64,000 bases of DNA from Pseudomonas sp. SL4(2022) (GCF_026625725.1 NZ_CP113060.1:3416001-3480000), one strand, 5' to 3'; shown: positions 26,659-39,489, counted from the stretch's first letter. Program-made: numbers and translations. Notes: generated by a model from the letters alone, not told the origin.

Positions 26659-27756
26659 ATGCAAACTCATACATTCAAACCTGATCTCCCGCCACCCGCG
26701 CTCAGCGTCGGGGTGGTCGGCTGGCTGCGTGCCAACCTGTTCTCCAGCTGGTTCAACACGCTGCTGACGTTGTTCGCGGTCTATCTGGTCTGGCTGATGC
26801 TGCCGCCGCTGATTCAGTGGGCGTTTATCAACGCTGACTGGACGGGCACTACCCGTGCCGATTGCACCAGCGGTGGGGCCTGTTGGGTCTTTGTGCAGCA
26901 ACGCTTTGGCCAGTTCATGTACGGTTTCTACCCCAGCGAGCTGCGCTGGCGAGTAGACACCACGCTGTGGCTGGCGATCATCGGTGCTGCACCGCTGTTC
27001 GTGCCGCTTATGCCACGTAAGGCGCTGTACGGCCTGGGCTTCCTGGTGGTTTATCCGCTGTTGGCCTTCTGGTTGCTGCACGGTGGTTTCTTCGGTATGT
27101 CGACCGTGTCGACCAGCCAGTGGGGCGGCCTGATGCTGACCCTGGTGATCGCTGCTGTGGGTATTGCCGGGGCTTTGCCGCTGGGCATTCTGCTGGCGCT
27201 GGGGCGGCGTTCGGACATGCCGGCAATCCGCGTGATCTGCGTGACCTTCATCGAGTTCTGGCGTGGCGTGCCGTTGATCACCGTGCTGTTCATGTCCTCG
27301 GTGATGCTGCCGCTGTTCCTGCCGGAGGGCCTGTCCTTTGACAAGCTGATGCGTGCGCTGATCGGGGTGATCCTGTTCCAGTCAGCCTATATCGCCGAAG
27401 TGGTACGCGGTGGCCTGCAGGCCATTCCCAAGGGCCAGTATGAAGCCGCTGCGGCCATGGGCCTGGGCTACTGGCGGATGATGGGCCTGGTGATTCTGCC
27501 GCAAGCCCTGAAACTGGTGATCCCTGGCATCGTCAACACCTTTATTGCGCTGTTCAAGGACACCAGCCTGGTGATCATCATCGGCCTGTTCGACCTGCTT
27601 AACAGCATCAAGCAAGCCACCACCGATCCGGCTTGGCTGGGCATGGCCACTGAAGGCTATGTTTTTGCCGCGCTGATTTTCTGGATTTTCTGTTTTGGTA
27701 TGTCCCGCTACTCCCAGCATCTGGAGCGCAAGCTGGACACCGGCCACAAGCGTTAG
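26659..27756 (+). CDS. aapM: General L-amino acid ABC transporter permease AapM
   Basis: 365 residues, starting 9 bp after aapQ. Second permease with the same architecture: a long N-terminal extension including TSGGACWVFVQQRFGQFMYG, then the transport core with the EAA loop EAAAAMGLGYWRMMGLVILPQAL. Forms the heterodimeric channel with AapQ. Confidence 0.92.
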   Translation: MQTHTFKPDLPPPALSVGVVGWLRANLFSSWFNTLLTLFAVYLVWLMLPPLIQWAFINADWTGTTRADCTSGGACWVFVQQRFGQFMYGFYPSELRWRVDTTLWLAIIGAAPLFVPLMPRKALYGLGFLVVYPLLAFWLLHGGFFGMSTVSTSQWGGLMLTLVIAAVGIAGALPLGILLALGRRSDMPAIRVICVTFIEFWRGVPLITVLFMSSVMLPLFLPEGLSFDKLMRALIGVILFQSAYIAEVVRGGLQAIPKGQYEAAAAMGLGYWRMMGLVILPQALKLVIPGIVNTFIALFKDTSLVIIIGLFDLLNSIKQATTDPAWLGMATEGYVFAALIFWIFCFGMSRYSQHLERKLDTGHKR

Positions 27757-27765
27757 GAGTGAGTT

Positions 27766-28527
27766 ATGAGTGAAGCCAACAAGCAACCCAGCGCCGAGCC
27801 GATGATCTTGCTGCAGGGCGTGAACAAGTGGTACGGGCAGTTCCATGTGCTCAAGGACATCAACCTGAGCGTGCAGCCGGGTGAGCGGATCGTGTTGTGC
27901 GGGCCATCAGGCTCGGGCAAATCGACCACCATCCGTTGCATCAATCGTCTGGAAGAACATCAGCAGGGGCGCATCGTGGTCGATGGCACTGAGCTGACCC
28001 AAGACCTCAAGCACATTGAAGCGGTGCGCCGCGAGGTTGGCATGGTGTTCCAACACTTCAACCTGTTCCCACACCTGACTGTGCTGCAGAACTGCACCCT
28101 GGCGCCCATGTGGGTGCGCAAGATGCCTAAGCGTCAGGCAGAAGAGATTGCCATGCACTTTCTTGAGCGAGTGCGCATTCCGGAGCAGGCCCATAAGTAC
28201 CCAGGGCAACTCTCTGGCGGTCAGCAGCAGCGTGTGGCGATTGCCCGTGCGCTGTGCATGAAACCCAAAATCATGCTGTTTGACGAGCCGACCTCGGCCC
28301 TCGATCCGGAAATGGTCAAGGAAGTGCTGGATACCATGATCGGCCTGGCCGAAGACGGTATGACCATGCTCTGCGTAACCCACGAAATGGGCTTCGCCCG
28401 GACGGTGGCGAACCGGGTGATCTTTATGGACAAGGGTGAGATCGTGGAGCAGAACGAGCCCAACGCCTTCTTCACCAATCCGCAGAACGAGCGCACCAAG
28501 CTGTTCCTCAGCCAGATCATTCACTGA
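27766..28527 (+). CDS. aapP: General L-amino acid ABC transporter ATPase AapP
   Basis: 253 residues, 9 bp after aapM. Walker [11 protein letters not shown]-loop [10 protein letters not shown], signature LSGGQQQR, Walker [13 protein letters not shown], and H-loop CVTHEM are all present. Energises uptake of a broad set of L-amino acids. Closed by a strong terminator. Confidence 0.95.
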   Translation: MSEANKQPSAEPMILLQGVNKWYGQFHVLKDINLSVQPGERIVLCGPSGSGKSTTIRCINRLEEHQQGRIVVDGTELTQDLKHIEAVRREVGMVFQHFNLFPHLTVLQNCTLAPMWVRKMPKRQAEEIAMHFLERVRIPEQAHKYPGQLSGGQQQRVAIARALCMKPKIMLFDEPTSALDPEMVKEVLDTMIGLAEDGMTMLCVTHEMGFARTVANRVIFMDKGEIVEQNEPNAFFTNPQNERTKLFLSQIIH

Positions 28528-28543
28528 GTTTCAGCCGCAATAC

Positions 28544-28567
28544 AAAGGGAGCCTTAGGGCTCCCTTT
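28544..28567 (+). terminator. Terminator of aapJQMP
   Basis: Stem aaagggagcc / ggctcccttt with loop ttag, followed by ttc. Confidence 0.9.
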
Positions 28568-28712
28568 TTCTTTGCGTAAAGTTTGTGCGCTTAGAGTCTG
28601 TTTCAGCGCTTGCGAGCTGGAACCAAACACGGCGCTACGTAGGTAAAAGTCTTTAGCTGTTACTGCGTTGCAAGGCCGTTTGGCCAGCGCGCAGCAGATC
28701 CAAGACGGGCTC

Positions 28713-29117
28713 TTATTTGCTTTGCGGCCATAGGCGTAATGGCTTGCCTTCGGCGGGCCACAGCTGCAGTTGCTCGGTGGCGGAGAAGTCCCAGCGCTCT
28801 ACCTTGCTCAGGCTGTCGAGAAAGCGCGCTTCCTGCTCCATCAGCGCCGGTGCGCACAGCTTGCGGGTGCTGCCGGCGGCGCTGAAGCTGAGCTTGTCGC
28901 CCTCCAGGGTGTAGCCGGCAAACCAGTGGTTGCAGCCGGCGTTGCCATAGGCGCGGCCGTCGTCACCAAGGGTGATAGTCAGATGACTGCGGTCGATCAG
29001 TGGACGTTCGCCGATCCATTCCACCTGGTAGCTGTGCTCGGTTTCCAGCTGCGGTGCGGATGTGGCGCAGCCCACGAGACCGGCAGCCAGCAGGCTGATA
29101 GTCAGTACGCGTTTCAT
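28713..29117 (-). CDS. META/HslJ-domain lipoprotein
   Basis: 134 residues, ATG with ggaggc upstream. KRVLTISLLAAGLVGC is a lipoprotein signal. The mature region has the META-domain signature GRAYGNAGCNHWFAGYTLEGDKLSF and STRKLCAPALMEQEARFLDSLS, found in HslJ-like envelope proteins. Start overlaps the preceding gene stop by 4 bp (ATGA), so the two are translationally coupled. Confidence 0.88.
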   Translation of the reverse strand: MKRVLTISLLAAGLVGCATSAPQLETEHSYQVEWIGERPLIDRSHLTITLGDDGRAYGNAGCNHWFAGYTLEGDKLSFSAAGSTRKLCAPALMEQEARFLDSLSKVERWDFSATEQLQLWPAEGKPLRLWPQSK

Positions 29118-29554
29118 ATAGCCTCCTTGTTGATGCATTTCGGGCACAGGTGCTTGGCGTTTTTCGATTGCCAGCCCAGTTCCTTGATTCGCGCTTCGGC
29201 GGCTGGTGCCTGGGCCTTTTTGCCAAGAGCGGCGTCGACGGCGAACTCGAAGTCCAGCTGCGTATTGCAGCTGTCGCAGTTGGCCTGCCAATTGAAGATC
29301 GCCAGTTCCTTGAAGGCCGGGCCGGTGGCCACGGCGACCCACTGGCCACGCGGGTTGATCAGGTGACGAACCTTGTCGGCCAGCAGGCGCATGGACAGCT
29401 CACGGCTACCCTTGAGAGTGACCAGCAGGGTGTCACCGCTCTGGATTGAGCCGCCATTGCCGGTCACTTGATAACGGCCCGGTGCCAGCGCGCGGCATTC
29501 GATCAGGGTGTGCTCGGGGTTGAGCAGGTTGTAGCGAAAATCGTGTTCAGCCAT
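29114..29554 (-). CDS. Conserved hypothetical with zinc-ribbon-like Cys pairs
   Basis: 146 residues, ATG at 29554 with ggagga upstream. A beta-rich N-terminal half, then CDSC and CPKC pairs (ANCDSCNTQ, HLCPKCIN) that could bind a metal. Located between ldhA and the META lipoprotein as in other Pseudomonas. Cytoplasmic; function unknown. Confidence 0.75.
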   Translation of the reverse strand: MAEHDFRYNLLNPEHTLIECRALAPGRYQVTGNGGSIQSGDTLLVTLKGSRELSMRLLADKVRHLINPRGQWVAVATGPAFKELAIFNWQANCDSCNTQLDFEFAVDAALGKKAQAPAAEARIKELGWQSKNAKHLCPKCINKEAI

Positions 29555-29581
29555 GGGTCCTCCAAATGGACGCAAATGCTA

Positions 29582-30574
29582 TCACGCAGTGGCGTGCACC
29601 AGATTGATTGGTGTATTGGCCAGCCAGGCGGCGATATTGTCGCGGGTGGTGCTGGCGATCGCGGCCAATGCTTCGTGGGTGAGAAAACCCTGGTGCGCAG
29701 TAATCAGCACATTGGGGAAGCTCAGCAGGCGCGCCAGCACATCATCCTGCAGGGGCTGTTCGGAGCGATCCTCGAAGAACAGCTCGGCTTCCTCCTCATA
29801 GACATCCAGGCCCAGATAGCCCAGTTGCCCGCTTTTCAGCGCGCCGATCAGCGCCGGGGTATCGATCAGGGCACCGCGCCCGGTATTGATCAGCATCGCG
29901 CCGCGCTGCATCTGCTGCAATCGCGCGGCGTTGATCAGGTGGTGGGTAGCGGGGGTGAGCGGGCAGTGCAGGCTGATGATGTCGCTGCCTTCCAGCAGCT
30001 GATCCAGCCCGACCTGCTGCGCGCCGGCAGGTAGCTCGGCGATAGGCGTTGGATCATGGATCAGCAACTGGCAGCCGAAGCCGGCCATGATCCGCGCAAA
30101 GGTCAGTCCGATCTGTCCGGCACCGATAATGCCGACCTGTTTGCCGTGCAGATCGAAGCCAATCAGCCCGTGCAGGGAGAAGTCGCCCTCGCGGGTGCGG
30201 TTGAAGGCGCGGTGAGTACGCCGGTTAAGGGTCATGATCAGCGCCAGGGCATGTTCGGCGATGGCGTGTGGTGAATAAGCCGCTACTCGTACCACAGTGA
30301 GCCCGAGCGCGCGCGCGGCGTGCAGGTCGACATGGTTGTAGCCGGCCGAGCGCAAAGCAATCAGCCGTGTACCGCCAGCGGCCAGTTGCTGCAGTACGGC
30401 GGCGCTGAGGTCGTCATTGATAAAGGCGCAAACCACTTCGTAACCGGCGGCCAGGCCGGCGCTGTCCTGGCGCAGGCGTGCTTCCTGAAAACTCAGCTGC
30501 CAGTCGCACGGGAAACCCGCTGCACTAAAGCTCTGTTGGTCGTAAGGCTTGCTGCTGAACAGGAGGATGCGCAT
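29582..30574 (-). CDS. ldhA: Fermentative D-lactate dehydrogenase
   Basis: 330 residues, D-2-hydroxyacid dehydrogenase family; reduces pyruvate to D-lactate with NADH. NAD-binding motif GIIGAGQIG about residue 150; substrate-binding ALRSAGYNHVD; catalytic Arg region INTGRGALID, Glu in YEEEAELFFED, His in ITAHQGFLT. The neighbouring gacS matches the P. aeruginosa order ldhA-gacS. Confidence 0.93.
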   Translation of the reverse strand: MRILLFSSKPYDQQSFSAAGFPCDWQLSFQEARLRQDSAGLAAGYEVVCAFINDDLSAAVLQQLAAGGTRLIALRSAGYNHVDLHAARALGLTVVRVAAYSPHAIAEHALALIMTLNRRTHRAFNRTREGDFSLHGLIGFDLHGKQVGIIGAGQIGLTFARIMAGFGCQLLIHDPTPIAELPAGAQQVGLDQLLEGSDIISLHCPLTPATHHLINAARLQQMQRGAMLINTGRGALIDTPALIGALKSGQLGYLGLDVYEEEAELFFEDRSEQPLQDDVLARLLSFPNVLITAHQGFLTHEALAAIASTTRDNIAAWLANTPINLVHATA

Positions 30575-30609
30575 GGGGCTCCTTGACGTCTGGTTTCGCA
30601 GCGCCTGAA

Positions 30610-33360
<2,751 letters not shown>

Positions 33361-33443
33361 GCGACGCCTCCTGGGGTGTGATGTCGGCAGTGTAGCGATT
33401 CGGCGAGTGAGAATCTGTAGGTGAGTGTGGGGGGAGTAGCATG

Positions 33444-33462
33444 TAGAATAATTCTCATTTGC
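33444..33462 (+). promoter_or_regulatory. Fur box upstream of pirR
   Basis: TAGAATAATTCTCATTTGC matches the 19-bp Fur consensus at about 12 positions and lies in the gap between gacS and pirR. Confidence 0.6.
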
Positions 33463-33477
33463 TATGGTGTCGGTCTC

Positions 33478-34188
33478 GTGTTGAGCTGTGAAATTTCCAT
33501 CGCACGCATTCTTCTGGTTGAAGACGATCCTTTGCTGGCCAGCCACATGCAGCGCCGCCTGGAAGACTGCGGTTACAGCGTCTGCCATAGCCGCGATGGC
33601 GGTGAAGGGTTGCGGCTGGCGGCGGATGAGCATTTTGATCTGGTTCTTCTGGACATTCTGCTTCCGGGGCTGAACGGTTTGCAGGCACTACAGCGGTTGC
33701 GCCAATGCCGCAGCGTGCCGGTGATTCTGATTTCCGCCTTGGGTGGCGAGCAGGATCGGATTGCCGGTTTCAGTCAGGGCGCGGATGACTACTTGCCCAA
33801 GCCTTTCAGCATGGATGAGTTGAGTGTCCGGGTTGCGGCTGTGCTGCGGCGCGTGGCTTATGAGCGGCGTGAATGGCTGCCTGCTGGGGTGGATCCCCAT
33901 TTGCAGTTTGATGAGGTCCGTATGGATATCTCGCTGCAAGGGCGCTGGGCTGAGCTGACCCATACCGAGTTTCGCCTGCTGGAGCTGTTTGTCCGCCACC
34001 CCGAAGAGTTGTTGAGCAAAGCCTTTCTTTATCAGCAGGTGCTGCGCCGAGCTTTCTCGCGCCACGACCGTAGCCTGGACATGCACATCAGCCATGTGCG
34101 CCGCAAACTGCTGGCGCTGGGGTACACCGCTGCGCGTCTGGAAACGATCTGGGGCAAAGGCTATCTGTTCACCCGTGAGGGCGTTTGA
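33478..34188 (+). CDS. pirR: Response regulator PirR (OmpR family)
   Basis: 236 residues from GTG at 33478; an internal start cannot be excluded because no strong ribosome site is visible. Receiver domain: ILLVEDDPLLASH, phospho-acceptor LVLLDILLPGLNG, KPFS. C-terminal winged helix: ELTHTEFRLLELFVRHPEELLSK and SLDMHISHVRRKL. Partner of pirS immediately downstream; in P. aeruginosa the pir system responds to ferric enterobactin and occupies this same slot between gacS and cysM. Confidence 0.88.
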   Translation: MLSCEISIARILLVEDDPLLASHMQRRLEDCGYSVCHSRDGGEGLRLAADEHFDLVLLDILLPGLNGLQALQRLRQCRSVPVILISALGGEQDRIAGFSQGADDYLPKPFSMDELSVRVAAVLRRVAYERREWLPAGVDPHLQFDEVRMDISLQGRWAELTHTEFRLLELFVRHPEELLSKAFLYQQVLRRAFSRHDRSLDMHISHVRRKLLALGYTAARLETIWGKGYLFTREGV

Positions 34189-34191
34189 GCC

Positions 34192-35532
34192 ATGCCAGGA
34201 CGTCACTCATTGTTCTGGCGACTGGCGCTGCTGGTCATGGCGTTTTGTTTGCTGATCATCTGGCTCAGCTGGTCATGGGGCGGGCGTATCGAGTTTCGCG
34301 GCTATCTGCTCAGTGAAGCGGCGAAGCAGCAACTGCTTGGCTATGCCACTGAGGCAGAGCAGGTCTGGCGCAGTGCCGGTGCCAAAGGCGTCGAGCGTTG
34401 GCAGACGCAGATGCAGCAGCGCGAATCTGTCTGGTTGAAAGTGATTGGCCGTGATTTGCGTGCGCTGGGTACACAGGCCTTGAGCCTTGAAGAAAGCGAG
34501 CGTTTGACGGCCATGCGCCGTATCGATTGGCCGATGAGCAAGCGCGCCAGTGGCCTGCCGGTCATTGCCTTGCCGTTTCTGCAGCAGCCACAGGATGGCC
34601 AACTGGTGATCGAGTTGCCGGAGCGTTTTCTGCCGCAGGGTTTTACCTGGCATGCCCAGTTGTTGGTGCACGGCCTGTTGCCTTGTGGGCTGGCGCTTTT
34701 GCTCTGTGCCTTGTTGTATCGCCTGCTGATTACCCCGTTGCAGCACCTGCGTGAGCAGGCCAACGCCCTGCGTGATGAGCAACTGAGTGTGCGCATGGCC
34801 AGTCAGATCAGTTCGCGCCGGGATGAACTGGGCGAGCTGGGCCGCGCCTTCGACCATATGGCCGAGCGCCTGCAGGGCATGCTCAGCCTGCAGCGTCAGT
34901 TGCTGCGCGATCTGTCCCATGAGCTGCGCACGCCCTTGAGCCGCTTGCGGGTGGCCTGTGAGAGTGGCCTGGATGCCGAGCAAATGCGCCAGCGCCTGGA
35001 GCGAGAGGTCAACGGCATGCAGTGCCTGGTGGATGACACCCTGGAGTTGATCTGGCTGGGGACGGAGCGTCCGCAGCCTGAGTTAGAGCCGATCAGCCTG
35101 CCATCACTATGGGCCGTGTTGGTCGAAGATGCCTGCTTTGAAAGCGGCTGGCCGCAGGCGCAGGTGCGCTGCCTGTTGCCTGACGACTGCTGCGTGCTCG
35201 GACACCTCAATGGTTTGGCGCAGGCGCTGGAAAACGGCTTGCGCAATGCCATTCGGCATTCCCCCTCTGGCGCAATGATCAGCCTGGGTGGGCGCTTGGA
35301 ACAGGGCGATTGGCTGTTCTGGCTGGAGGATCAGGGTGGCGGCGTTGCGGCCACGCAGCTTGAACAGATGTTCTTGCCGTTTATTCGATTGTCTGCGGAT
35401 CGGCCAGGCGGTGATGGCTTTGGCCTGGGGTTGGCGATTGCCCGTAGTGCCATGCAGATGCAGGGCGGAGAACTGTGGGCCGAGAATAGCGGGGCTGGAC
35501 TGCGCCTGAGTTTTCGGTTGAAAAGTGTATAG
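34192..35532 (+). CDS. pirS: Sensor histidine kinase PirS
   Basis: 446 residues, ATG 4 bp after pirR. TM1 at about 8-28, periplasmic sensor of about 130 residues, TM2 near 160-180 (GLLPCGLALLLCALLY), HAMP, HisKA with LRDLSHELRTPLSRLR, HATPase with ENGLRNAIRHSPSG, and GDGFGLGLAIA. Senses iron-siderophore status for pirA. Confidence 0.88.
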   Translation: MPGRHSLFWRLALLVMAFCLLIIWLSWSWGGRIEFRGYLLSEAAKQQLLGYATEAEQVWRSAGAKGVERWQTQMQQRESVWLKVIGRDLRALGTQALSLEESERLTAMRRIDWPMSKRASGLPVIALPFLQQPQDGQLVIELPERFLPQGFTWHAQLLVHGLLPCGLALLLCALLYRLLITPLQHLREQANALRDEQLSVRMASQISSRRDELGELGRAFDHMAERLQGMLSLQRQLLRDLSHELRTPLSRLRVACESGLDAEQMRQRLEREVNGMQCLVDDTLELIWLGTERPQPELEPISLPSLWAVLVEDACFESGWPQAQVRCLLPDDCCVLGHLNGLAQALENGLRNAIRHSPSGAMISLGGRLEQGDWLFWLEDQGGGVAATQLEQMFLPFIRLSADRPGGDGFGLGLAIARSAMQMQGGELWAENSGAGLRLSFRLKSV

Positions 35533-35555
35533 ATTGTAAATGAACTTTACTGCCA

Positions 35556-35574
35556 AATAAGAATAAGTATCATC
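35556..35574 (+). promoter_or_regulatory. Fur box upstream of pirA
   Basis: AATAAGAATAAGTATCATC matches the Fur consensus at 13 of 19 positions, 95 bp before the pirA start. Confidence 0.7.
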
Positions 35575-35668
35575 TGCGCCGTTCCCGCGTACGGGGTGGG
35601 TTGGCGCAGTGCTTTGCTGTCAGCGCCTGCGCCTGGATGCGGACTAATCGCCACAGGAGAGGGTGTTC

Positions 35669-37909
35669 ATGCAGTCGCGATTCAAGCTCAGTCATCTGTC
35701 ATTGGCCATTGTTGCGGCCGGTCTTTCCCCCTGCACGCTGTTTGCCGCTGATGCGGTCGATGCTGAGGTGGATGCCCTGAGCGCAACCGCCGAGCCCGCC
35801 GATGCGATCACGCTCAAGGACGCCGTGGTCACCGCTAAGCAGGAACTCAAGCAGGCGCCGGGCGTATCGATCATCACCGCCGAGGACATCAAGAAGCGTC
35901 CGCCGGCCAATGATCTCTCCGATGTGATCCGCCGCGAGCCCGGGGTCAATCTGACGGGTAACAGCACCAGTGGCAGCCGGGGCAACAACCGCCAGATCGA
36001 CCTGCGCGGCATGGGCCCGGAAAACACCCTGATTCTTATCGATGGCCGTCCTTCCAGCTCGCGCAACGCCGTGCGTTACGGTTGGACCGGTGACCGTGAC
36101 ACCCGTGGCGAAACCAACTGGGTGCCGGCTGAAGAGGTCGAGCGCATCGAAATCCTCCGCGGCCCGGCCGCCGCCCGCTATGGCTCTGGGGCCATGGGTG
36201 GGGTGGTGAATATCATCACCAAGCGGCCGACCGAGGAGTTGCGTGGCTCGGTCACCCTGTACGCGATCCAGCCGGAAGACGATGCCGAAGGGGCCGGCCA
36301 GCGTGCCAACTTCAACCTCAGCGGTGCGCTGAACGACAGCCTGGCCTTCCGCCTCTATGGCGGTGCCAACAAGACCAATGCCGATGATGCCGACATCAAC
36401 GGTGAGCATCAGGTGGGGGCCGATACGTTGGTTGCAGGTCGTGAAGGCGTGCGCAACAAGGACATCAGTGGCCTGCTCAGCTGGCAGTTGAACCCCGATC
36501 ACAGCCTGGACCTGGAAGCCACCTACAGCCGTCAAGGCAACATCTATGCCGGCGACACCATGCTCAATGGCGGTGGCGCATTCGTGAACCAGCTGTATGG
36601 CAAGGAAACCAATATCATCCAGCGCAGCAGCTACGCGCTGACCCATAACGGCAGTTACGACTGGGGCAGCTCCACCGCCTCGCTGGCCTACGACTACACC
36701 CGCAACGAGCGCCTCAATGAGGGCCTGGCCGGTGGCGGTGAGGGCGCGCCGGCGGAAGGGGCCGGGGTGTTCATGTCGCGCCTGCGTAACACCCGCGCCA
36801 ATGCCGAAGTCAACCTGCCGCTGGAGGTGGGCGCGCCGCAAGTGCTGACCCTGGGCGGCGAATATCTTTATGAAAGCCTGAATGACCCAGGCTCCATGCG
36901 CGCGCAGACCTGGGACCCGGGTGTCGGCGGTGTGCCAGCGATTCCCGGTTTTGACCGCAGCCAAACCAAGACCACCGCGCACAGCTTTGCCCTGTTTGCC
37001 GAAGACAATATCGAGGCGGGTGAGCGCACCATCGTTACCCCGGGGCTGCGCTATGACGATCATGAGGAGTTTGGCGGCAACTGGAGCCCGAGCCTCAATG
37101 CCTCCCATGAACTGACCGATGAGCTGACCCTCAAAGGCGGTATCGCCCGGGCCTACAAGACCCCCAACCTGTATCAGTCCAACCCCAACTACCTGCTCTA
37201 TAGCATGGGTTTTGGCTGCAACGCGGCAGAAGCCAACGCTGGCGGCTGCTACCTGATCGGTAATCCGGACCTGAAGCCGGAAACCAGTATCAACAAGGAA
37301 ATCGGTCTGGCCTTGGACAAGGGCACCTGGCGTACCAGCGCGACTTACTTTCGCAACGACTACAAGAACAAGATCGTTTCCAGCAACACGGCGGACTTCC
37401 GCCTGGCGAACGGTCGTCGTGTACAGAACTGGGAAAACGCCGGCAAGGCGGTGGTCGAGGGGGTTGAAGGCAACCTGTTCGTCACCCTCAGCCCGACGCT
37501 GGAATGGAACACCAACTTCACCTACATGATCGAGTCCAAGGACAAGGACAGCGGCGAGCCGCTGAGCATCATCCCCGAGTACACCCTCAACACCAGTCTG
37601 GACTGGGCTGCCACCGAGAAGCTGTCGCTGCAGGTCAGTGGCACCTACTACGGTACCCAGGAGTCCCCCAGCTACAACGCTCGGCGCAACGTGGCGATCG
37701 ACAGCCAGGCACAGAAGGACATCGATCCTTACGGCCTGATGGGCGTCAGCGCCGGCTATGCCTTCAATGAGCAGTACAGCGTGCGCATGGGGATCAACAA
37801 CCTGTTCGACAAACGCCTCTACCGCGAAGGCAACGCCACCGAAGCCGGGGCCAACACCTACAACGAAGCCGGGCGTGCCTACTTCGCCTCGGTCACCGCA
37901 TCCTTCTAA
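35669..37909 (+). CDS. pirA: TonB-dependent ferric siderophore receptor PirA
   Basis: 746 residues, ATG at 35669 with caggaga upstream. Signal peptide QSRFKLSHLSLAIVAAGLSPCTLFAA. Plug domain: APGVSIITAEDIKKRP, DVIRREPGVNL, GMGPENTLILIDGRP, ERIEILRGPAAARYGSGAMGGVVNIITK. The barrel ends with the outer-membrane signature ending in SVTASF. The FepA/PfeA/PirA class takes up ferric catecholates such as enterobactin. Fur box upstream and strong terminator after. Confidence 0.92.
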   Translation: MQSRFKLSHLSLAIVAAGLSPCTLFAADAVDAEVDALSATAEPADAITLKDAVVTAKQELKQAPGVSIITAEDIKKRPPANDLSDVIRREPGVNLTGNSTSGSRGNNRQIDLRGMGPENTLILIDGRPSSSRNAVRYGWTGDRDTRGETNWVPAEEVERIEILRGPAAARYGSGAMGGVVNIITKRPTEELRGSVTLYAIQPEDDAEGAGQRANFNLSGALNDSLAFRLYGGANKTNADDADINGEHQVGADTLVAGREGVRNKDISGLLSWQLNPDHSLDLEATYSRQGNIYAGDTMLNGGGAFVNQLYGKETNIIQRSSYALTHNGSYDWGSSTASLAYDYTRNERLNEGLAGGGEGAPAEGAGVFMSRLRNTRANAEVNLPLEVGAPQVLTLGGEYLYESLNDPGSMRAQTWDPGVGGVPAIPGFDRSQTKTTAHSFALFAEDNIEAGERTIVTPGLRYDDHEEFGGNWSPSLNASHELTDELTLKGGIARAYKTPNLYQSNPNYLLYSMGFGCNAAEANAGGCYLIGNPDLKPETSINKEIGLALDKGTWRTSATYFRNDYKNKIVSSNTADFRLANGRRVQNWENAGKAVVEGVEGNLFVTLSPTLEWNTNFTYMIESKDKDSGEPLSIIPEYTLNTSLDWAATEKLSLQVSGTYYGTQESPSYNARRNVAIDSQAQKDIDPYGLMGVSAGYAFNEQYSVRMGINNLFDKRLYREGNATEAGANTYNEAGRAYFASVTASF

Positions 37910-37946
37910 GTCATCGTGCTCCTTACCCGTCGCTACGGCGGGTTTC

Positions 37947-37980
37947 GGCTCCGCCAGGCCTGTCCTGGCGGAGCCTTTTC
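37947..37980 (+). terminator. pirA terminator
   Basis: Long perfect stem ggctccgccagg / cctggcggagcc, loop cctgt, then tttt. Confidence 0.9.
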
Positions 37981-37998
37981 AGTGCAGGAAAACGCTTA

Positions 37999-39489
37999 AT
38001 GCAAGTGTGGAATCAGGGGTATCTGGCCGAGTTGCCCTATCCCCATCATGTGCAGCCGCAGTTGGCACCCAGCTGGTTGGTGGCGCTGCAGACGGCCCTC
38101 GGGCAACGCGCAAGCAGCCTGTTGTCGGGGTTTCGCTATTGCGAACTGGGTTGTGGGCAGGGCCTGAACAGCCTGTTGCTGGCCGCCAGCAATCCCGAGG
38201 GGCAGTTCGTGGCGGTGGATTTAAACCCCCAACATATCGCCCATGGCCGTCGACTGGCCGCCGCTGCGCAGTTGAGCAATATCGAGTTTGTGCAGGCCGA
38301 TTTCACCGAGCTGCTCGCGCAACCGGGTGAGGGTTACGACTTTATCGTGGCCCATGGGGTGTACAGCTGGGTGGCACCCGCGCAGCGTGAGGCTATCCGT
38401 GGCTTTGTCGAGCAGCGCCTCAACGCCAATGGGCTGCTGTGCCTGGGTTATATGTGTCAGCCCGGCATGGCGCCGTTGGCAGCGGCTCAGCGTTTTATCT
38501 GGCAGCACGCACAACACAGCGAAGGTTCACCGCCGCAGCGTGTGCAGGCGGCGCTGGAGGCATTGCAGGCCTTGCAACAAGGCGGCGCCGGCTATTTTAT
38601 TGAGCAGCCTGAGATGGCCCGGCTGCTGGCGCGCAGTGCCGAGCAGGGGCTGGACTATCTGGCCCATGAGCTGTTGTGTGAGCACTGGCAGCCGTTGCCG
38701 GTGGGCGACGTCATGGCGGAGTTTGCCAGCCTTGGCTGTCAACTGATCGGCAGCGCCATTCCACTGGAAAACATCGATGCAGTGTCGTTGCCCGGTAACT
38801 GCCTGGCCGCGATTCAGCGTCTGACTGACCCGCTGCTGCGGGAAACCGCCAAGGACCTGGCACGTAACCAGGCCCAGCGCAGTGACCTGTACCAACGCGG
38901 CGATCAGGCCCTGTCTGCCACAGCGCATCGGCACGCCTTGCTGGACAGCTGTTGGGCATTGTTGCCCGCAGCGCCAGCACCGGGTGCGATTGAGTTCGCC
39001 ACGCGCATCGGTCCACTGCAGGGCGCTGCCGAGTTGTATCAGCCGCTGCTGCAGGCCCTTGGCGAGGGGCCGCAGAGCTTTGCCGAACTGGCGAGGCGGC
39101 CTGCCCTGGCGGCGCAGGTCGGTCAACTCAGCGGTGCCTTGCAGCTGTTGATGTGGACGGGTTATGCCCATCCATTGCTGCACGCGCCAGTGGATGTCAC
39201 CCGCTGTCAGGCACTCAACCGCCTGCTGGCTGAGGGCGCGTTGCAGGGCGTCGGTTACGCGCACCTGGCTGCGCCCAGCTTGGGCGCGAGTGTGCCGGCA
39301 GACAAACTGGAAATGGCGGCCGCTCGCGTGGTGCTGGAGCACCCGCCGTTACGTGGCGTCTTACTGAGTGAAACCATTCAGGCCCTGCTACGACTTCATG
39401 GTGTTGCCGTGGAACAGGCGGCCGAGCGTCTACAGCACTTCGAGCAATACACCTTACCCCGCTGGCAAGTGCTGGGGGTCGTGCCATGA
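37999..39489 (+). CDS. SAM-dependent methyltransferase with regulatory domain
   Basis: 496 residues. N-terminal class I methyltransferase fold: YCELGCGQGLNSLLLA (SAM motif I), GQFVAVDLNPQHIAHGR (motif II), VQADFTELL, FIVAHGVYSWV. The central part, with ERMARLLARSAEQGLDYLAHELL-like text, is the methyltransferase regulatory domain (PF10119 type). Substrate unknown. Overlaps the next gene by 4 bp, so it belongs to the iron operon rather than being a chance neighbour. Confidence 0.8.
   Translation: MQVWNQGYLAELPYPHHVQPQLAPSWLVALQTALGQRASSLLSGFRYCELGCGQGLNSLLLAASNPEGQFVAVDLNPQHIAHGRRLAAAAQLSNIEFVQADFTELLAQPGEGYDFIVAHGVYSWVAPAQREAIRGFVEQRLNANGLLCLGYMCQPGMAPLAAAQRFIWQHAQHSEGSPPQRVQAALEALQALQQGGAGYFIEQPEMARLLARSAEQGLDYLAHELLCEHWQPLPVGDVMAEFASLGCQLIGSAIPLENIDAVSLPGNCLAAIQRLTDPLLRETAKDLARNQAQRSDLYQRGDQALSATAHRHALLDSCWALLPAAPAPGAIEFATRIGPLQGAAELYQPLLQALGEGPQSFAELARRPALAAQVGQLSGALQLLMWTGYAHPLLHAPVDVTRCQALNRLLAEGALQGVGYAHLAAPSLGASVPADKLEMAAARVVLEHPPLRGVLLSETIQALLRLHGVAVEQAAERLQHFEQYTLPRWQVLGVVP

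Noticed and set aside
25534..27081. 515-codon ORF antisense to aapQ-aapM
   Set aside because: Gln/Arg/His-rich composition typical of antisense reading of permease genes.
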